In this document: piece after piece, positions 16,770 to 25,166 of the stretch
Layout of the letters: every line of letters starts with the position of its first letter
Position numbering within the stretch: position 1 is the stretch's first letter
NCBI RefSeq assembly: GCF_040732315.1
Contig: NZ_CP160388.1
Location: 1,826,494-1,890,493, forward strand
Length of the DNA stretch: 64,000 nucleotides
Reading direction: 5' to 3'
DNA from: Oryzisolibacter sp. LB2S
Lineage (GTDB): Bacteria; Pseudomonadota; Gammaproteobacteria; Burkholderiales; Burkholderiaceae_C
Position numbers and translations under genes: made by a program
Notes under the pieces: generated by a model
What the model saw: only the letters and a program-made list of their open reading frames with translations
Database searches by the model: none
What the model was told of the DNA's origin: nothing

Positions 16770-16818
16770 CTGCTTGCGCTTGCTGGACAAGCGCCGGATG
16801 CCGTTTTTACTTAAATTT
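16761..16818 (+). repeat. Dispersed 58-bp repeat, copy D, carrying two stop codons
   Basis: CATCAATAGCTGCTTGCGCT, centre, then GATGCCGTTTTTACTTAAAT. The DUF72 gene ends at the TAG within AATAGC, and the convergent MFS gene ends at the TAA within its TTTAAGTAA on the other strand. So this one element ends both reading frames. Confidence 0.85.
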
Positions 16819-18240
16819 GTCAGCCTGCCGCACGCGCAGCGAGCTGCACACGCCCGCCGCCACCGCGCAGGCCGCGGCCAGCAGCAGCGCGAGCGACTCG
16901 GCCGTGCCGTCATGGCCCGGGCGCAGCGCGAAGATGGCCGCGAGCAGCACGGCGCCGAGGGTCTGGCCCGTCAGGCGCGCCGTACCCAGCATGCCGCTGG
17001 CCGCGCCGCTGCGGTGCAGCGGGGCCGTGGTGACGATGGTGTGGTTGTTGGGCGACTGAAACAGCGCAAAGCCCGCGCCGCACAGCCCCAGGCGCCAGAG
17101 CAGGTCCCAGTCGGCCGGATGCGCGGGCAGCAGGCCCAGGGCCAGCAGGCCGGCCGCGAACACCGCCATCCCTATGCCGCCCAGCAGCCCGTCCGGGTAG
17201 CGGCCGATCAGGCGCCCGGCCAGCGGCGCCACCAGGGCCGTGGCCAGCGGCCAGGCGGTGATGAGCAGGCCGGCCTCCAGATGGCTGCGGCCCTGCGCCT
17301 CGAGCAGCAGAAACGGCAGCGCCAGAAAGCCCAGCATCTGCGCGCAGAACGCGCCCACGGACGAACCCATGGAGAGCGCGAATACGGGAATGCGCAGCAG
17401 ATCGATCGGAAACAGCGGCGCCGCGCGGTGCCACTGGCGCCGCAGATACACCGCGCCCACGGCCAGGCCCGCCAGCAGCAGCGCGGCGCCCAAGCCACCG
17501 TTGGCGCCATTGGCGCCCGTGGCGGCGGCGCGCACGCCCAGCTGCGAGCCGCCAAGGAATATGAGCGTGAACATGGCGCCGTTGAGCAGCACGTCGATGG
17601 CGGCAAAGCGCGGCCCCACATGGGCGGACGGCGGGTTGGCCGGCAGCGCACGCCGCCCCAGCTGCCAAATGAACAGGCCCAGCGGCAGGTTCACGGCAAA
17701 CAGCCAGGGCCAGGAGGCCACCGACAGCACGGCCGCCGCCACCGACGGCCCGGCCATGGAGGCCGTGGCCACCACCATGGAGTTGATGGCCATGCCCTGG
17801 CCCAGTTGGGCGCGAGGGTAGATCAGCCGCACCAGGGCCGCGTTGACGGCCATGACGCCGGCCGCGCCCAGCCCCTGCAGCGCGCGCGCTGCAATCAGCG
17901 CCGGCATGGAGGCGGCCAGCATGGCCCCGAGCGAGGCCACGGAAAACAGCGCCATGCCCACCAGATACACGCGCCGGTAGCCCACGCGCTCGCCCAGCGC
18001 GGACAGCGGCAGCAGCACGATGAGCGTGGCGAGCTGGTAGGCGTTGACCACCCAAATCGAACGTGCCGAGTCGGACTGGAGCTCGCGCGCGATGTCGGGC
18101 AGGGCCAGATTGACGAGGCTGGTGTCCAGCACGGCCAGCGTCAGGCCCAGGATGATGACCAGCATGGCCTGGCGCCGCGCGGGCTGCGGCAGGCCATCGG
18201 TGGTCGCGGGGATGGAGCCGGTCTGCGCGCGGTCGTTCAT
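16807..18240 (-). CDS. MFS drug efflux transporter, DHA2 (14-TMS) type
   Basis: A 477-residue inner-membrane protein with about 14 hydrophobic helices, as in EmrB/QacA transporters. The first cytoplasmic motif is LDTSLVNLALPDIAREL (residues 38-54), with WVVNAYQLATLIVLLPLSAL and LGERVGYRRVYLVGMALF following, the latter being motif A. ARALQGLGAAGVMAVNAALV is motif C of antiporters. It probably exports hydrophobic compounds by proton antiport. The final residues DKFK and the stop come from dispersed repeat copy D. The ATG at 18240 has a G-rich ribosome site. No adjacent adaptor or regulator shows its substrate. Confidence 0.88.
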   Translation of the reverse strand: MNDRAQTGSIPATTDGLPQPARRQAMLVIILGLTLAVLDTSLVNLALPDIARELQSDSARSIWVVNAYQLATLIVLLPLSALGERVGYRRVYLVGMALFSVASLGAMLAASMPALIAARALQGLGAAGVMAVNAALVRLIYPRAQLGQGMAINSMVVATASMAGPSVAAAVLSVASWPWLFAVNLPLGLFIWQLGRRALPANPPSAHVGPRFAAIDVLLNGAMFTLIFLGGSQLGVRAAATGANGANGGLGAALLLAGLAVGAVYLRRQWHRAAPLFPIDLLRIPVFALSMGSSVGAFCAQMLGFLALPFLLLEAQGRSHLEAGLLITAWPLATALVAPLAGRLIGRYPDGLLGGIGMAVFAAGLLALGLLPAHPADWDLLWRLGLCGAGFALFQSPNNHTIVTTAPLHRSGAASGMLGTARLTGQTLGAVLLAAIFALRPGHDGTAESLALLLAAACAVAAGVCSSLRVRQADKFK

Positions 18241-18424
18241 CGCAGGCCCCCATGCGGGCCGCGGTGGCCAGGGCTGTCGAAAAGGCTGCGGCTGGGGGTG
18301 GGACGAGGCATTCGGCCGATTGTCGCCAGACTCACGCCGACCTGCCCGAGGCGCGCATCAAGGCCCTCAAACCCGTGCTGTTCGGCCCATTGCCCAGGCG
18401 CGCGCACGCACACAATGCCCGTCG

Positions 18425-19075
18425 ATGATGCCCGCAGTCCCCCCCGCCATACTCCCCTCCCCCCTCCAGATCCGGTGCGCCGCCCTGGCCCTGTGCGCCG
18501 CCGTGCTGGCCCTGCCGCCGGCGGCCGGCGCGCAGGGGCGCTCGCCGGACGATGGCGGCGCTGCTCCGGCGCCCGCGGGTCAGTCCCAGGCACCGGTCTG
18601 GACCCTGTCGCCCGACGGCAGCCTCGTGATCGACCTGCGCGCCCGTCTGGCCTGGCCGCGCTGCGTCGAGGGCATGACCTGGACCGGCAACGCCTGCCGC
18701 GGCGTGCCCCGGCTCTTCACGTATGGCGAGGCTCAGGCCCTGGTGCGCAGCCGCTGGAAGGCCGAGGGCGTGCGCTGGCGCCTGCCGCGCGTGAACGAGC
18801 TGCGCCGCCTGGTCAACCGCAGCACCCGGCCGCCCTCGGTGGACCGGCAGCTGTTTCCGGCCATGCCGCGTGACTGGCTCTGGACCGGCACGGCCAGCGT
18901 CAACGCGACCGCCGTCAACCCCTACGCCTATGGCAACGTGGCGCGCGGCGGCGCGGGCGAGAGCAGCCTGTCGGTGCAGCAGAGCTGGGCCGTGCACATG
19001 GCCACGGGCGAGGCCAGCGGCGAGGTGGGCCGCGCCACGCGGCTGCATGTGCAGCTCGTGCGGCCCGCGCCCTGA
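18425..19075 (+). CDS. Exported DUF1566 (Lcl C-terminal) domain protein
   Basis: A 216-residue protein with a signal peptide (about residues 1-36, ending PAAGAQG), a proline/alanine linker, and a DUF1566 domain over about residues 65-213. Family-like pieces are LVIDLRARLAWPRCVEGMTW, FTYGEAQALV, WRLPRVNELRRLVNRS, DWLWTGTASVN and QSWAVHMATGEASG. This fold is related to C-type lectin/FGE modules and is found in secreted proteins; function unknown. Two tandem ATGs (18425 and 18428) are possible starts. It is divergent from the MFS gene; the 184 bases between them show no clear site. Confidence 0.78.
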   Translation: MMPAVPPAILPSPLQIRCAALALCAAVLALPPAAGAQGRSPDDGGAAPAPAGQSQAPVWTLSPDGSLVIDLRARLAWPRCVEGMTWTGNACRGVPRLFTYGEAQALVRSRWKAEGVRWRLPRVNELRRLVNRSTRPPSVDRQLFPAMPRDWLWTGTASVNATAVNPYAYGNVARGGAGESSLSVQQSWAVHMATGEASGEVGRATRLHVQLVRPAP

Positions 19076-19103
19076 CTGCAAGGACCGCGGGGACAGCGCA
19101 ACC

Positions 19104-20024
19104 TCAGCCTGCCAGCGCCGCGCGCAGCTGCGCGCCGAGCTCGGGGCGCTCGGCAAAGGCGTCCGTGGGGTTGCGCGCCTGCAGCACATCCTCCATGCGC
19201 GTGCGCGCCGCGCCCAGGGCGTGGGGATGGCTGAACAGGTAGAAGCGCCCGGCGGCCACGCCGTCGAAGACCAGCCGCGCCACCTCGGCCGCAGACACCT
19301 TGCCGCCCGCGACGGCATGGGACACGGTGGCCTGGTTGATGCGCTGGCTCCTGGTGGGCTGCGGATCTGCCTGGGCCTGGGCCAGGGCCTGCGGGCGGTT
19401 GCGCTCGCTCCTGTCTATGCCCGTGGGCACGAAGTACGGGCAGAGCACGCTCGCGCCCACCTGGGTGGTGACCAGGGCCAGGTCCTGGTAGAGCGTCTCG
19501 GTCAGCGCCACCACGGCATGCTTGCTGACGTTGTACACGCCCATGTTGGGCGGGGCCAGCAGGCCCGCCATGCTGGCGGTGTTGACGATGTGGCCGCGCC
19601 AGGCGGGGTCGCGGCGCGCGGCGTCGAGCATCATCGGGGTGAACAGGCGCACGCCGTGCACCACGCCCATGAGGTTGACGCCGAGCACCCATTCCCAGTC
19701 GCGTACCGAGCTCTCCCAGACCAGCCCGCCCGCGCCCACGCCGGCGTTGTTGAACACCAGATGCGGCGCGCCGAAGCGCTCCTGCACCTGCTCGGCAAGC
19801 TGCTCCATCTGCGCGGCGCTGGCCACGTCCACGCGGCGCGCCAGCACCGCAGCGCCCGTGGCGGCCAGTTCGGCGGCGGCGGCGTCCAGCGCGTCCTGCT
19901 GCACGTCCACGAGCACCAGGTTCATGCCCCGCTGCGCGGCCAGGCGTGCGCATTCGAGGCCAAAGCCGGAGCCCGCACCGGTGAGCACGGCGGTCTTGCC
20001 GGCGAAGTCGTCGATCATCCTCAT
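19104..20024 (-). CDS. Short-chain dehydrogenase/reductase
   Basis: A 306-residue NAD(P)-dependent oxidoreductase. TGAGSGFG (residues 16-23) binds the cofactor, NNAGV follows, and the catalytic set is Ser (NTASMAGLL), Tyr and Lys (YNVSKHAV). The C-terminal extension of about 50 residues (FDGVAAGRFYLFSHPHALGA) is common in SDRs of this size. The ATG at 20024 overlaps the GST stop by four bases (ATGA); an ATG at 20018 would fit the ribosome site better. It is the last of a five-gene minus-strand run of oxidoreductase and thioester genes. The substrate is unknown. Confidence 0.88.
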   Translation of the reverse strand: MRMIDDFAGKTAVLTGAGSGFGLECARLAAQRGMNLVLVDVQQDALDAAAAELAATGAAVLARRVDVASAAQMEQLAEQVQERFGAPHLVFNNAGVGAGGLVWESSVRDWEWVLGVNLMGVVHGVRLFTPMMLDAARRDPAWRGHIVNTASMAGLLAPPNMGVYNVSKHAVVALTETLYQDLALVTTQVGASVLCPYFVPTGIDRSERNRPQALAQAQADPQPTRSQRINQATVSHAVAGGKVSAAEVARLVFDGVAAGRFYLFSHPHALGAARTRMEDVLQARNPTDAFAERPELGAQLRAALAG

Positions 20025-20965
20025 CCCTCCCCTTGGCTGTGGTTCGCGCGGCGCAGCACATAGCCGATGCGCGGAAAGTGCACATGCAGCGCGCCCGCGC
20101 GCGCGTCGCTGCGCGCCAGCGTGTAGCGCGTGCGCGTGGCGGCGATCAGCCGGCCCGCCGTAGGCTCGGTGCCGAAGCTCTCCGCGGCGATGGTGACCTC
20201 GCTGCCCAGGGCGATGCCATGCTCGTCCTGGAAGGTCTCGGCCGGCAGCGGCTCGGGCTCGGCACCCGCGGCGACCGTGATGGCGTCCTGGGCGCCGAAC
20301 TTCTCGGGCCGGCCCTGGCCGAGCTCGGCCAGGCGGTCCATCCATTCGAGCACGGCGGGCGTGGCATTCAGGATGTCCGCCATCACCGGCACGCAGTGGC
20401 GCGTGAACCACAGCGGGTGGTAGGCGGCAAAGTCGGCCACGCAGGGCTCGGCACCGAACAGGAAGTCGTGCTCCTCGACCATGTTGGCGATGCGCCGCAG
20501 GTAGGAGCGGTAGGCCGCGGCCGCGTCCTCGGGCGCCAGGTGGTTGCCCCCCATGGCGCGCCGGTCGGCCGTGAAGGCCTGGGCCGTGCCCGCGGGGTAG
20601 CCGGCAAACAGCGCCTCGGCCGCGCGCGGCTGCAGGTTGTAGGCCATGGCGGCGCCAAACAGCGTGGTGTCGGCCCATTGCGCGAACACGCGCGAGACGC
20701 CCTTGAGGTGCGGTGGGTAGAGCGTGGGCTCGGGCCGCAGATGCTCGAGCACGTCGCAGATCAGCGCCGTGTCGCAATAGATGTCGGCGCCGATCTGCAG
20801 GAAGGGCGTGCGCCGGTAGCCGCCGGTGAGCGCCACCACGTCGGGTTTGGGCATGACGCTGGGCACGATGACCGACTTCCACGCCAGCTGCTTGAAGCCG
20901 AGCACACTGCGTGCCTTGTGCGCGAACGGCGACGCGGGGTAGTGGTGCAGTATGAGTTCGGTCAT
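20021..20965 (-). CDS. Glutathione S-transferase family protein with C-terminal extension
   Basis: A 314-residue protein. Residues 1-80 form the thioredoxin-like GST domain (LILHHYPASPFAHKARSVLG, the active-site serine region; YRRTPFLQIGADIYCDTALI, the cis-proline and glutathione-binding region). Residues about 90-210 form the helical domain. About 90 further residues (AITVAAGAEPEPLPAETFQD, then GSEVTIAAESFG) go beyond the usual length of 200-230 and form a beta-rich tail. It is translated with the SDR gene downstream (ATGA overlap). It may act in breakdown of a xenobiotic or lipid, but nothing shows the substrate. Confidence 0.85.
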   Translation of the reverse strand: MTELILHHYPASPFAHKARSVLGFKQLAWKSVIVPSVMPKPDVVALTGGYRRTPFLQIGADIYCDTALICDVLEHLRPEPTLYPPHLKGVSRVFAQWADTTLFGAAMAYNLQPRAAEALFAGYPAGTAQAFTADRRAMGGNHLAPEDAAAAYRSYLRRIANMVEEHDFLFGAEPCVADFAAYHPLWFTRHCVPVMADILNATPAVLEWMDRLAELGQGRPEKFGAQDAITVAAGAEPEPLPAETFQDEHGIALGSEVTIAAESFGTEPTAGRLIAATRTRYTLARSDARAGALHVHFPRIGYVLRRANHSQGEG

Positions 20966-21021
20966 GGTGCGACTCCGGCGGACTGGCCGCCAATGATGAA
21001 CCAGCGCGTCAAATCAGCACG

Positions 21022-22038
21022 TCAGACCAGCTTGACGAGCTGCTTGCCGAAGTTGCGCCCCTTGAGCAGGTCGAGAAACGCCTGGGGCGCGGCGGCCAGG
21101 CCCTGGGCGATGCTCTCGCGCGGGCGCAGCCGGCCGCTGGCGACGAGGCCGGCGAGCTCCCTGAGCGCCTCGGGCCAGACCTCCATGTGCTCGCTCACGA
21201 TGAAGCCCTCGATCTTCATGCGGTTGATGAGCAGCAGCGCCGGGTTCACGAGGGGCAGCGGCTGGCCGTCGTAGCCCGCGATCATGCCGCACAGCGCCAC
21301 GCGCGCGAACGCGTTGGCGCGCAGCAGCACGGCGTCGAGGATGTAGCCGCCCACGTTCTCGAAATGGCCGTCGATGCCATCGGGGCAGGCGGCCTTGAGC
21401 GCCTGGGACATGGCCTTGGGGTCGCCATGCGCGCGGTGGTCTATGCAGGCATCGAAGCCCAGCTCCTCGGTCACGTAGCGGCATTTGTCCGGCCCGCCGG
21501 CAATGCCCACCACGCGGCAGCCGCGCGCCCTGGCCAGCGCGCCGAAGGCGCTGCCCACGGCGCCGCTGGCGGCGCTCACGACCAAGGTCTGCCCCGGCTT
21601 GGGGTCGATGATCTTCACCAGCCCATACCAGGCCGTCACACCCGGCATGCCCACGGCGCCCAGGTAGTACGACAGCGGGACCTGGCGGGTATCGACCTTG
21701 CGCAGCATGCCCGGCGCGTCGCCGTCGACGACGCTGTATTCCTGCCAGCCGCCCATGCCCACGACCGCATCGCCCACGGCAAAGGCGCCGTGGCGGCTCT
21801 CGACCACCTCGCCCACGGTGCCGCCGATCATCACCTCGCCCAGGGGCTGGCAGGCGGCGTAGCTCTTGCTGTCGTTCATGCGCCCGCGCATGTAGGGGTC
21901 CAGGCTCAGGTAATGGTGGCGCACCAGCACCTGGCCGTCCCGCAGCGCGGGGGTGTCGCCGGTGACCAGGCGGAAGTTGTCGGCGCTGGCCTCGCCGCGT
22001 GGGCGGTTGTCGAGCAGGATCTGCTGGTTGCGTGGCAT
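21022..22038 (-). CDS. NADP-dependent oxidoreductase, zinc-free MDR type
   Basis: A 338-residue medium-chain reductase of the CurA/leukotriene B4 12-hydroxydehydrogenase type. Motifs: PRNQQILLDNRPRGEASADN at the start, VLVRHHYLSLDPYMRGRMND, the nucleotide-binding VVSAASGAVGSAFGALAR, YVTEELGFDACIDH and GHFENVGGYILDAVL. There are no zinc ligands. These enzymes reduce the double bond of enones. It lies 56 bases upstream of the GST gene on the same strand. Confidence 0.92.
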   Translation of the reverse strand: MPRNQQILLDNRPRGEASADNFRLVTGDTPALRDGQVLVRHHYLSLDPYMRGRMNDSKSYAACQPLGEVMIGGTVGEVVESRHGAFAVGDAVVGMGGWQEYSVVDGDAPGMLRKVDTRQVPLSYYLGAVGMPGVTAWYGLVKIIDPKPGQTLVVSAASGAVGSAFGALARARGCRVVGIAGGPDKCRYVTEELGFDACIDHRAHGDPKAMSQALKAACPDGIDGHFENVGGYILDAVLLRANAFARVALCGMIAGYDGQPLPLVNPALLLINRMKIEGFIVSEHMEVWPEALRELAGLVASGRLRPRESIAQGLAAAPQAFLDLLKGRNFGKQLVKLV

Positions 22039-22106
22039 GGCGGTTGGGCTCCGGATGGGGTGAGCCGATGGGGCTCAAATATCAGGTTCTGTTGAAGAGG
22101 AAACCA

Positions 22107-22193
22107 CCGTCATCTCCGCGAAAGGGGATCGACGGCGGCGACGAATGCATGGCTTGGGTGGCGGCTGGATCGCCGCTTTCGCGGGGATGACGG
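22107..22193. repeat. REP-like inverted pair, degenerate
   Basis: Arms CCGTCATCTCCGCGAAAGGG and GCCGCTTTCGCGGGGATGAC(GG) face each other across about 30 bases. The left arm has lost a few bases relative to the perfect pair at 8969-9057. It occupies the gap between the MDR gene start and the PaaI thioesterase stop, followed by dispersed repeat copy E. Confidence 0.75.
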
Positions 22194-22219
22194 CCTGGTT
22201 GGCACATGCTTGAAACTTC

Positions 22220-22280
22220 AAACTTGATAGCTGCTCGCGCTTGTCAGTCAATGGATGGAAGCACATTGGAGCCGAATCAA
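22220..22280 (+). repeat. Dispersed 58-bp repeat, copy E
   Basis: CAAACTTGATAGCTGCTCGC, centre, then GCACATTGGAGCCGAATCAA. The minus-strand PaaI thioesterase gene takes its stop codon (TGA, complement of 22277-22279) from the end of this copy. Confidence 0.75.
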
Positions 22281-22696
22281 TCGGTGGAGATGCCGCCCTG
22301 CCCCGCCCCCGGCTGGGCCTTGGGCACGTACTTGAAGGTGCCCGTGGACTGACTGCACAGCTGGCCATCGGCGTCGTACACCCAGGCCTCGGCAAAGGCC
22401 ATGGAGCGCGTGCGCTGGATCAGCTTGCCGCGCGCCACCATGGGGCCGCGCGCGGGGCGCATGAAGCTGGTCTTCATCTCTATGGTGACCACGCCCATGT
22501 CGGGTTCGTCGCTGCGCGCGGCCGTGGCCATGGCCACGTCCAGCAGCGTCATGACGGCACCACCATGCATCACGCCGTAGGAGTTGGTGTGCTGCGGCCG
22601 CGCCTCGTAGCGCAGCTCGGACTCGCCGCCATGCATGCGATGAAGGGCAAAGCCCAGTTCCTTGACGAAGGGAATGTCGGCTCCAAAGTCCAGCAC
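22277..22696 (-). CDS. PaaI-family acyl-CoA thioesterase
   Basis: A 139-residue hotdog protein. The signature GVMHGGAVMTLLDVAMATAA (about residues 42-61) holds the asparagine/histidine-glycine helix of PaaI/YigI thioesterases, and VVTIEMKTSFMRPARG is the following strand. I chose GTG at 22696 (VLDFGADIP), because AGGAG lies six bases ahead of it; a TTG at 22726 would add ten residues. It probably hydrolyses aromatic or medium-chain acyl-CoA. It sits between two oxidoreductase genes on one strand, 90 bases after the SDR gene. Confidence 0.85.
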   Translation of the reverse strand: MLDFGADIPFVKELGFALHRMHGGESELRYEARPQHTNSYGVMHGGAVMTLLDVAMATAARSDEPDMGVVTIEMKTSFMRPARGPMVARGKLIQRTRSMAFAEAWVYDADGQLCSQSTGTFKYVPKAQPGAGQGGISTD

Positions 22697-22786
22697 GGTC
22701 AGCTCCTGAAAAAGTCGAGGCGGCAAGAATAGCCGCGGGTGGCGAGGCCTGCAGCGGCCCGCTCTGCGAATGGGCTGGTGAGCGCG

Positions 22787-23578
22787 TCAGCCACCCAGGA
22801 TGGCGCTCACGCCGCCGTCCACGGCCAGCCACTGGCCCGTGATGTGCTTGCCCGCGTCGCTCGCATAGAGCAGCGTGATGCCCTTCAAGTCCTCGTCGTC
22901 GCCCAGGCGGCGCAGTGGTGCCTGGGCGGCCATCTTCTCCTCGCCCATGGTCTCTATGAGCACGGTGGCCATCTTGGTCTTGAAGAAGCCCGGGCAGATG
23001 GCGTTCACGCCGATGCCATAGGCGCCCCACTCGCCCGCGAGCGCGCGTGTGAAGTTGATCACCGCGCCCTTGGAGGTGTTGTAGGCGATGGTCTTCATGC
23101 CGGCGGCGTTGCCCGCCAGGCCGGCGATGGAGGCCACGTTGATGATGCGCCCGCTGCGCCGCGCGATCATGCTGTGCTTGGCAATGGCCTGGGAAAGCAG
23201 GAAGTAGCCGCGCACGTTGAGGTTCATCACCTTGTCCCAGGCAGCCAGCGGGTGCTCCTCTGCCGGGGCGCCCCAGCTCGCGCCGGCGTTGTTGACCAGA
23301 ATGTCCACATCGCCCATGCGCTCGAGCGTCTCGCGCGCCAGGCGGGCGATGTCGTCCTCGCGCGCGCAGTCGGCGGCGATCCAGCGCGCGTCAATGCCCG
23401 CGTCCTGCAGCGTGGCGCAGGCCTGCTCCAGGTCTTCGGCCTTGCGCGAGCTGAGCATGATGCGCGCGCCCGCCTCGCCCAGCGCATGCGCCATCTGCAG
23501 CCCCAGGCCGCGCGATCCGCCCGTCACCAGGGCGGTCTTGCCCGAGAGGTCAAAAAGCTGTTGCACGGTGCGTGCCAT
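22787..23578 (-). CDS. Short-chain dehydrogenase/reductase (FabG-like)
   Basis: A 263-residue NAD(P)-dependent enzyme. TGGSRGLG (residues 19-26) is the cofactor loop, NNAGASWG follows, and Ser (NVASIAGLAG), Tyr and Lys (YNTSKGAV) form the active site. TGQWLAVDGG near the C-terminus is typical of classical SDRs acting on 3-oxoacyl or gluconate-type substrates. The ATG at 23578 has AGGAGA upstream; the longer frame to 23734 has no support. It is divergent from the MFS gene, with 176 bases between and no clear site. Confidence 0.9.
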   Translation of the reverse strand: MARTVQQLFDLSGKTALVTGGSRGLGLQMAHALGEAGARIMLSSRKAEDLEQACATLQDAGIDARWIAADCAREDDIARLARETLERMGDVDILVNNAGASWGAPAEEHPLAAWDKVMNLNVRGYFLLSQAIAKHSMIARRSGRIINVASIAGLAGNAAGMKTIAYNTSKGAVINFTRALAGEWGAYGIGVNAICPGFFKTKMATVLIETMGEEKMAAQAPLRRLGDDEDLKGITLLYASDAGKHITGQWLAVDGGVSAILGG

Positions 23579-23754
23579 GGTGGGTGTCTCCTGTGATTTC
23601 GGCAAACGGACATTGTGGCGCGGCGGCGGCGCCGCAGCTGTCGCCAAGGCGATGCGTGCGGGGCGCGAGCGCGGCCAGCGCCATTGACGATGACGCTCGG
23701 GCGGCGGATGGCGTACAAAGGCGGATTGCCCCACTCCCGCGACCGCCCGTGAAC

Positions 23755-25035
23755 ATGCCCTCCCGCAACGCCCCGCCCCGGAAACCCGGCTCGTACTTCG
23801 GCTGGTACTTTGGCTGGAACATCGTGGCCGCGGCCACCGTGCTCACCGCCCTCACGGTGGGCATGCGTCTGGGGCTGGGCCCGCTGTTCCTGCCCATGGC
23901 GCAGGACCTGGGCTTCTCGCGCAGCCTGCTCGCCTCCATCGTCGCCGCGGGCATGCTGTGCTATGGCGTGGCCATGCCGCTGGCCGGCTGGCTGGCGGCG
24001 CGCCGGGGCACGCGCTTCGTGCTGCTGTCGGGCACGGCCATGCTCGTGGCGTCCACGCTGTGGGCGGTGAACGCGCGCACGCCGCTGCAGATGCTGCTGA
24101 GCTTCGGCATTCTGATGTCCGTGGGCGCGGCCTTCACGAGCCCCGTGGCGCTCACGCCCGTGATCAGCCGCTGGTTCCAGCGCCGCCGCGGCATGGCGCT
24201 GTTCTTTCTGTCCACGGGCTCCATGGCCGGCATCGCCATCATGACGCCCACCCTGGGCATGGCCCTGCAGCATGCGAGCTGGCAGACGACCCTGCTCGCC
24301 TTTGCCGCGCTGTTTGCGGCCATCACCGTGCCCACGGCGCTGTGGGTGGTGCGCGATGCCGCCCCGCCCGATGGCGACGCGCCGCTGCCCGGCGCGGCCC
24401 CCGCCGCCAACCCCGCGGCGCCCGCGGGCCAGCAATACACGGTGCTGCAGGCCATGCGCACGGGCACGTTTCTCAAGCTCACGCTGGGCCTGTTCGCCTG
24501 CGGCTTCAGCATGAACTTGCTGGGCACGCATGGCATGCCCATGCTCATGGACCATGGCTTCGACGCCACCAGCAGCGCCTTCGGCATCGGCCTGATCGGC
24601 CTGGTGGCCATTCCCGGCACGGTGCTGCTCGGGCGCCTGGCCGATCGCGTGCCACGGCGCAAGCTGCTCGCGGCCATCTACGGCGTGCGCGGTCTGGGCT
24701 TCTTCGGCCTGGTGCTTGCGGGCAGCACACTGGAGCTCTACGGCACGGCCGTCATTGGCGGCCTGGCCTGGGCAGGCAGCATCGCGCTGTCGTCGGCCAT
24801 CCTGGCCGATGTCTACGGCGTGCGGCTGGTGGGCGTGCTCTACGGCTGGGCCTATGTGGGCCACCAGGTGGGGGCCATGGTCAGCTCCTGGCTCGGGGGC
24901 TGGGGCTACGAGCACCTGGGCACGCACTGGGTCGCCTTTGGCCTCGCGGGCGCGCTGCTGATGCTGGCCGCGGCCGTGGTGCTGCTGCTGCCGGGCCAGG
25001 CGCCCAGGATGCCTGCGCGCCCGTCGGTGGCCTGA
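23755..25035 (+). CDS. MFS transporter (monocarboxylate/YnfM-like)
   Basis: A 426-residue inner-membrane protein with 12 predicted helices. It begins GSYFGWYFGWNIVAAATVLT and has GMLCYGVAMPLAGWLAARRG (motif A region, residues about 70-90), RWFQRRRGMALFF and the second-half motif LLGRLADRVPRRKLL. This pattern resembles monocarboxylate/oxalate-type transporters that take up organic acids. The ATG at 23755 is used. It is divergent from an SDR gene, which may hint at a shared carboxylic acid substrate. Specificity is not shown. Confidence 0.86.
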   Translation: MPSRNAPPRKPGSYFGWYFGWNIVAAATVLTALTVGMRLGLGPLFLPMAQDLGFSRSLLASIVAAGMLCYGVAMPLAGWLAARRGTRFVLLSGTAMLVASTLWAVNARTPLQMLLSFGILMSVGAAFTSPVALTPVISRWFQRRRGMALFFLSTGSMAGIAIMTPTLGMALQHASWQTTLLAFAALFAAITVPTALWVVRDAAPPDGDAPLPGAAPAANPAAPAGQQYTVLQAMRTGTFLKLTLGLFACGFSMNLLGTHGMPMLMDHGFDATSSAFGIGLIGLVAIPGTVLLGRLADRVPRRKLLAAIYGVRGLGFFGLVLAGSTLELYGTAVIGGLAWAGSIALSSAILADVYGVRLVGVLYGWAYVGHQVGAMVSSWLGGWGYEHLGTHWVAFGLAGALLMLAAAVVLLLPGQAPRMPARPSVA

Positions 25036-25067
25036 GCGTTGGCCCGCAGCCTGCGCCCGGCGCCCTC

Positions 25068-25128
25068 AATTTCAGGTCAAAACGGCACCTAGCCCGCGCC
25101 AGGCAAGTGCAGGCAGCTATCAAAAAGC
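25068..25128 (-). repeat. Dispersed 58-bp repeat, copy F
   Basis: On the minus strand: GCTTTTTGATAGCTGCCTGC, centre, then GCCGTTTTGACCTGAAATTG. It lies between the convergent MFS and decarboxylase genes. Its leading TTTTT forms the U-tract of the decarboxylase terminator at 25122-25155. Confidence 0.8.
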
Positions 25129-25155
25129 ATGGGCGCGCCATGTGCTGGCGCGCCC
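25122..25155 (-). terminator. Terminator of the amino-acid decarboxylase gene
   Basis: On the minus strand GGGCGCGCCA-GCACA-TGGCGCGCCC is a perfect 10-bp stem with a five-base loop, followed after ATGC by TTTTT. It lies 12 bases beyond the decarboxylase stop. The T-run is the first part of dispersed repeat copy F. Confidence 0.85.
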
Positions 25156-25166
25156 AGGGTGCGAAG

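Noticed and set aside
16774..18873. Long open frame antisense to the DHA2 transporter
   Set aside because: Its product is Gln/Arg/His/Gly-rich without motifs, and the transporter on the other strand is convincing.
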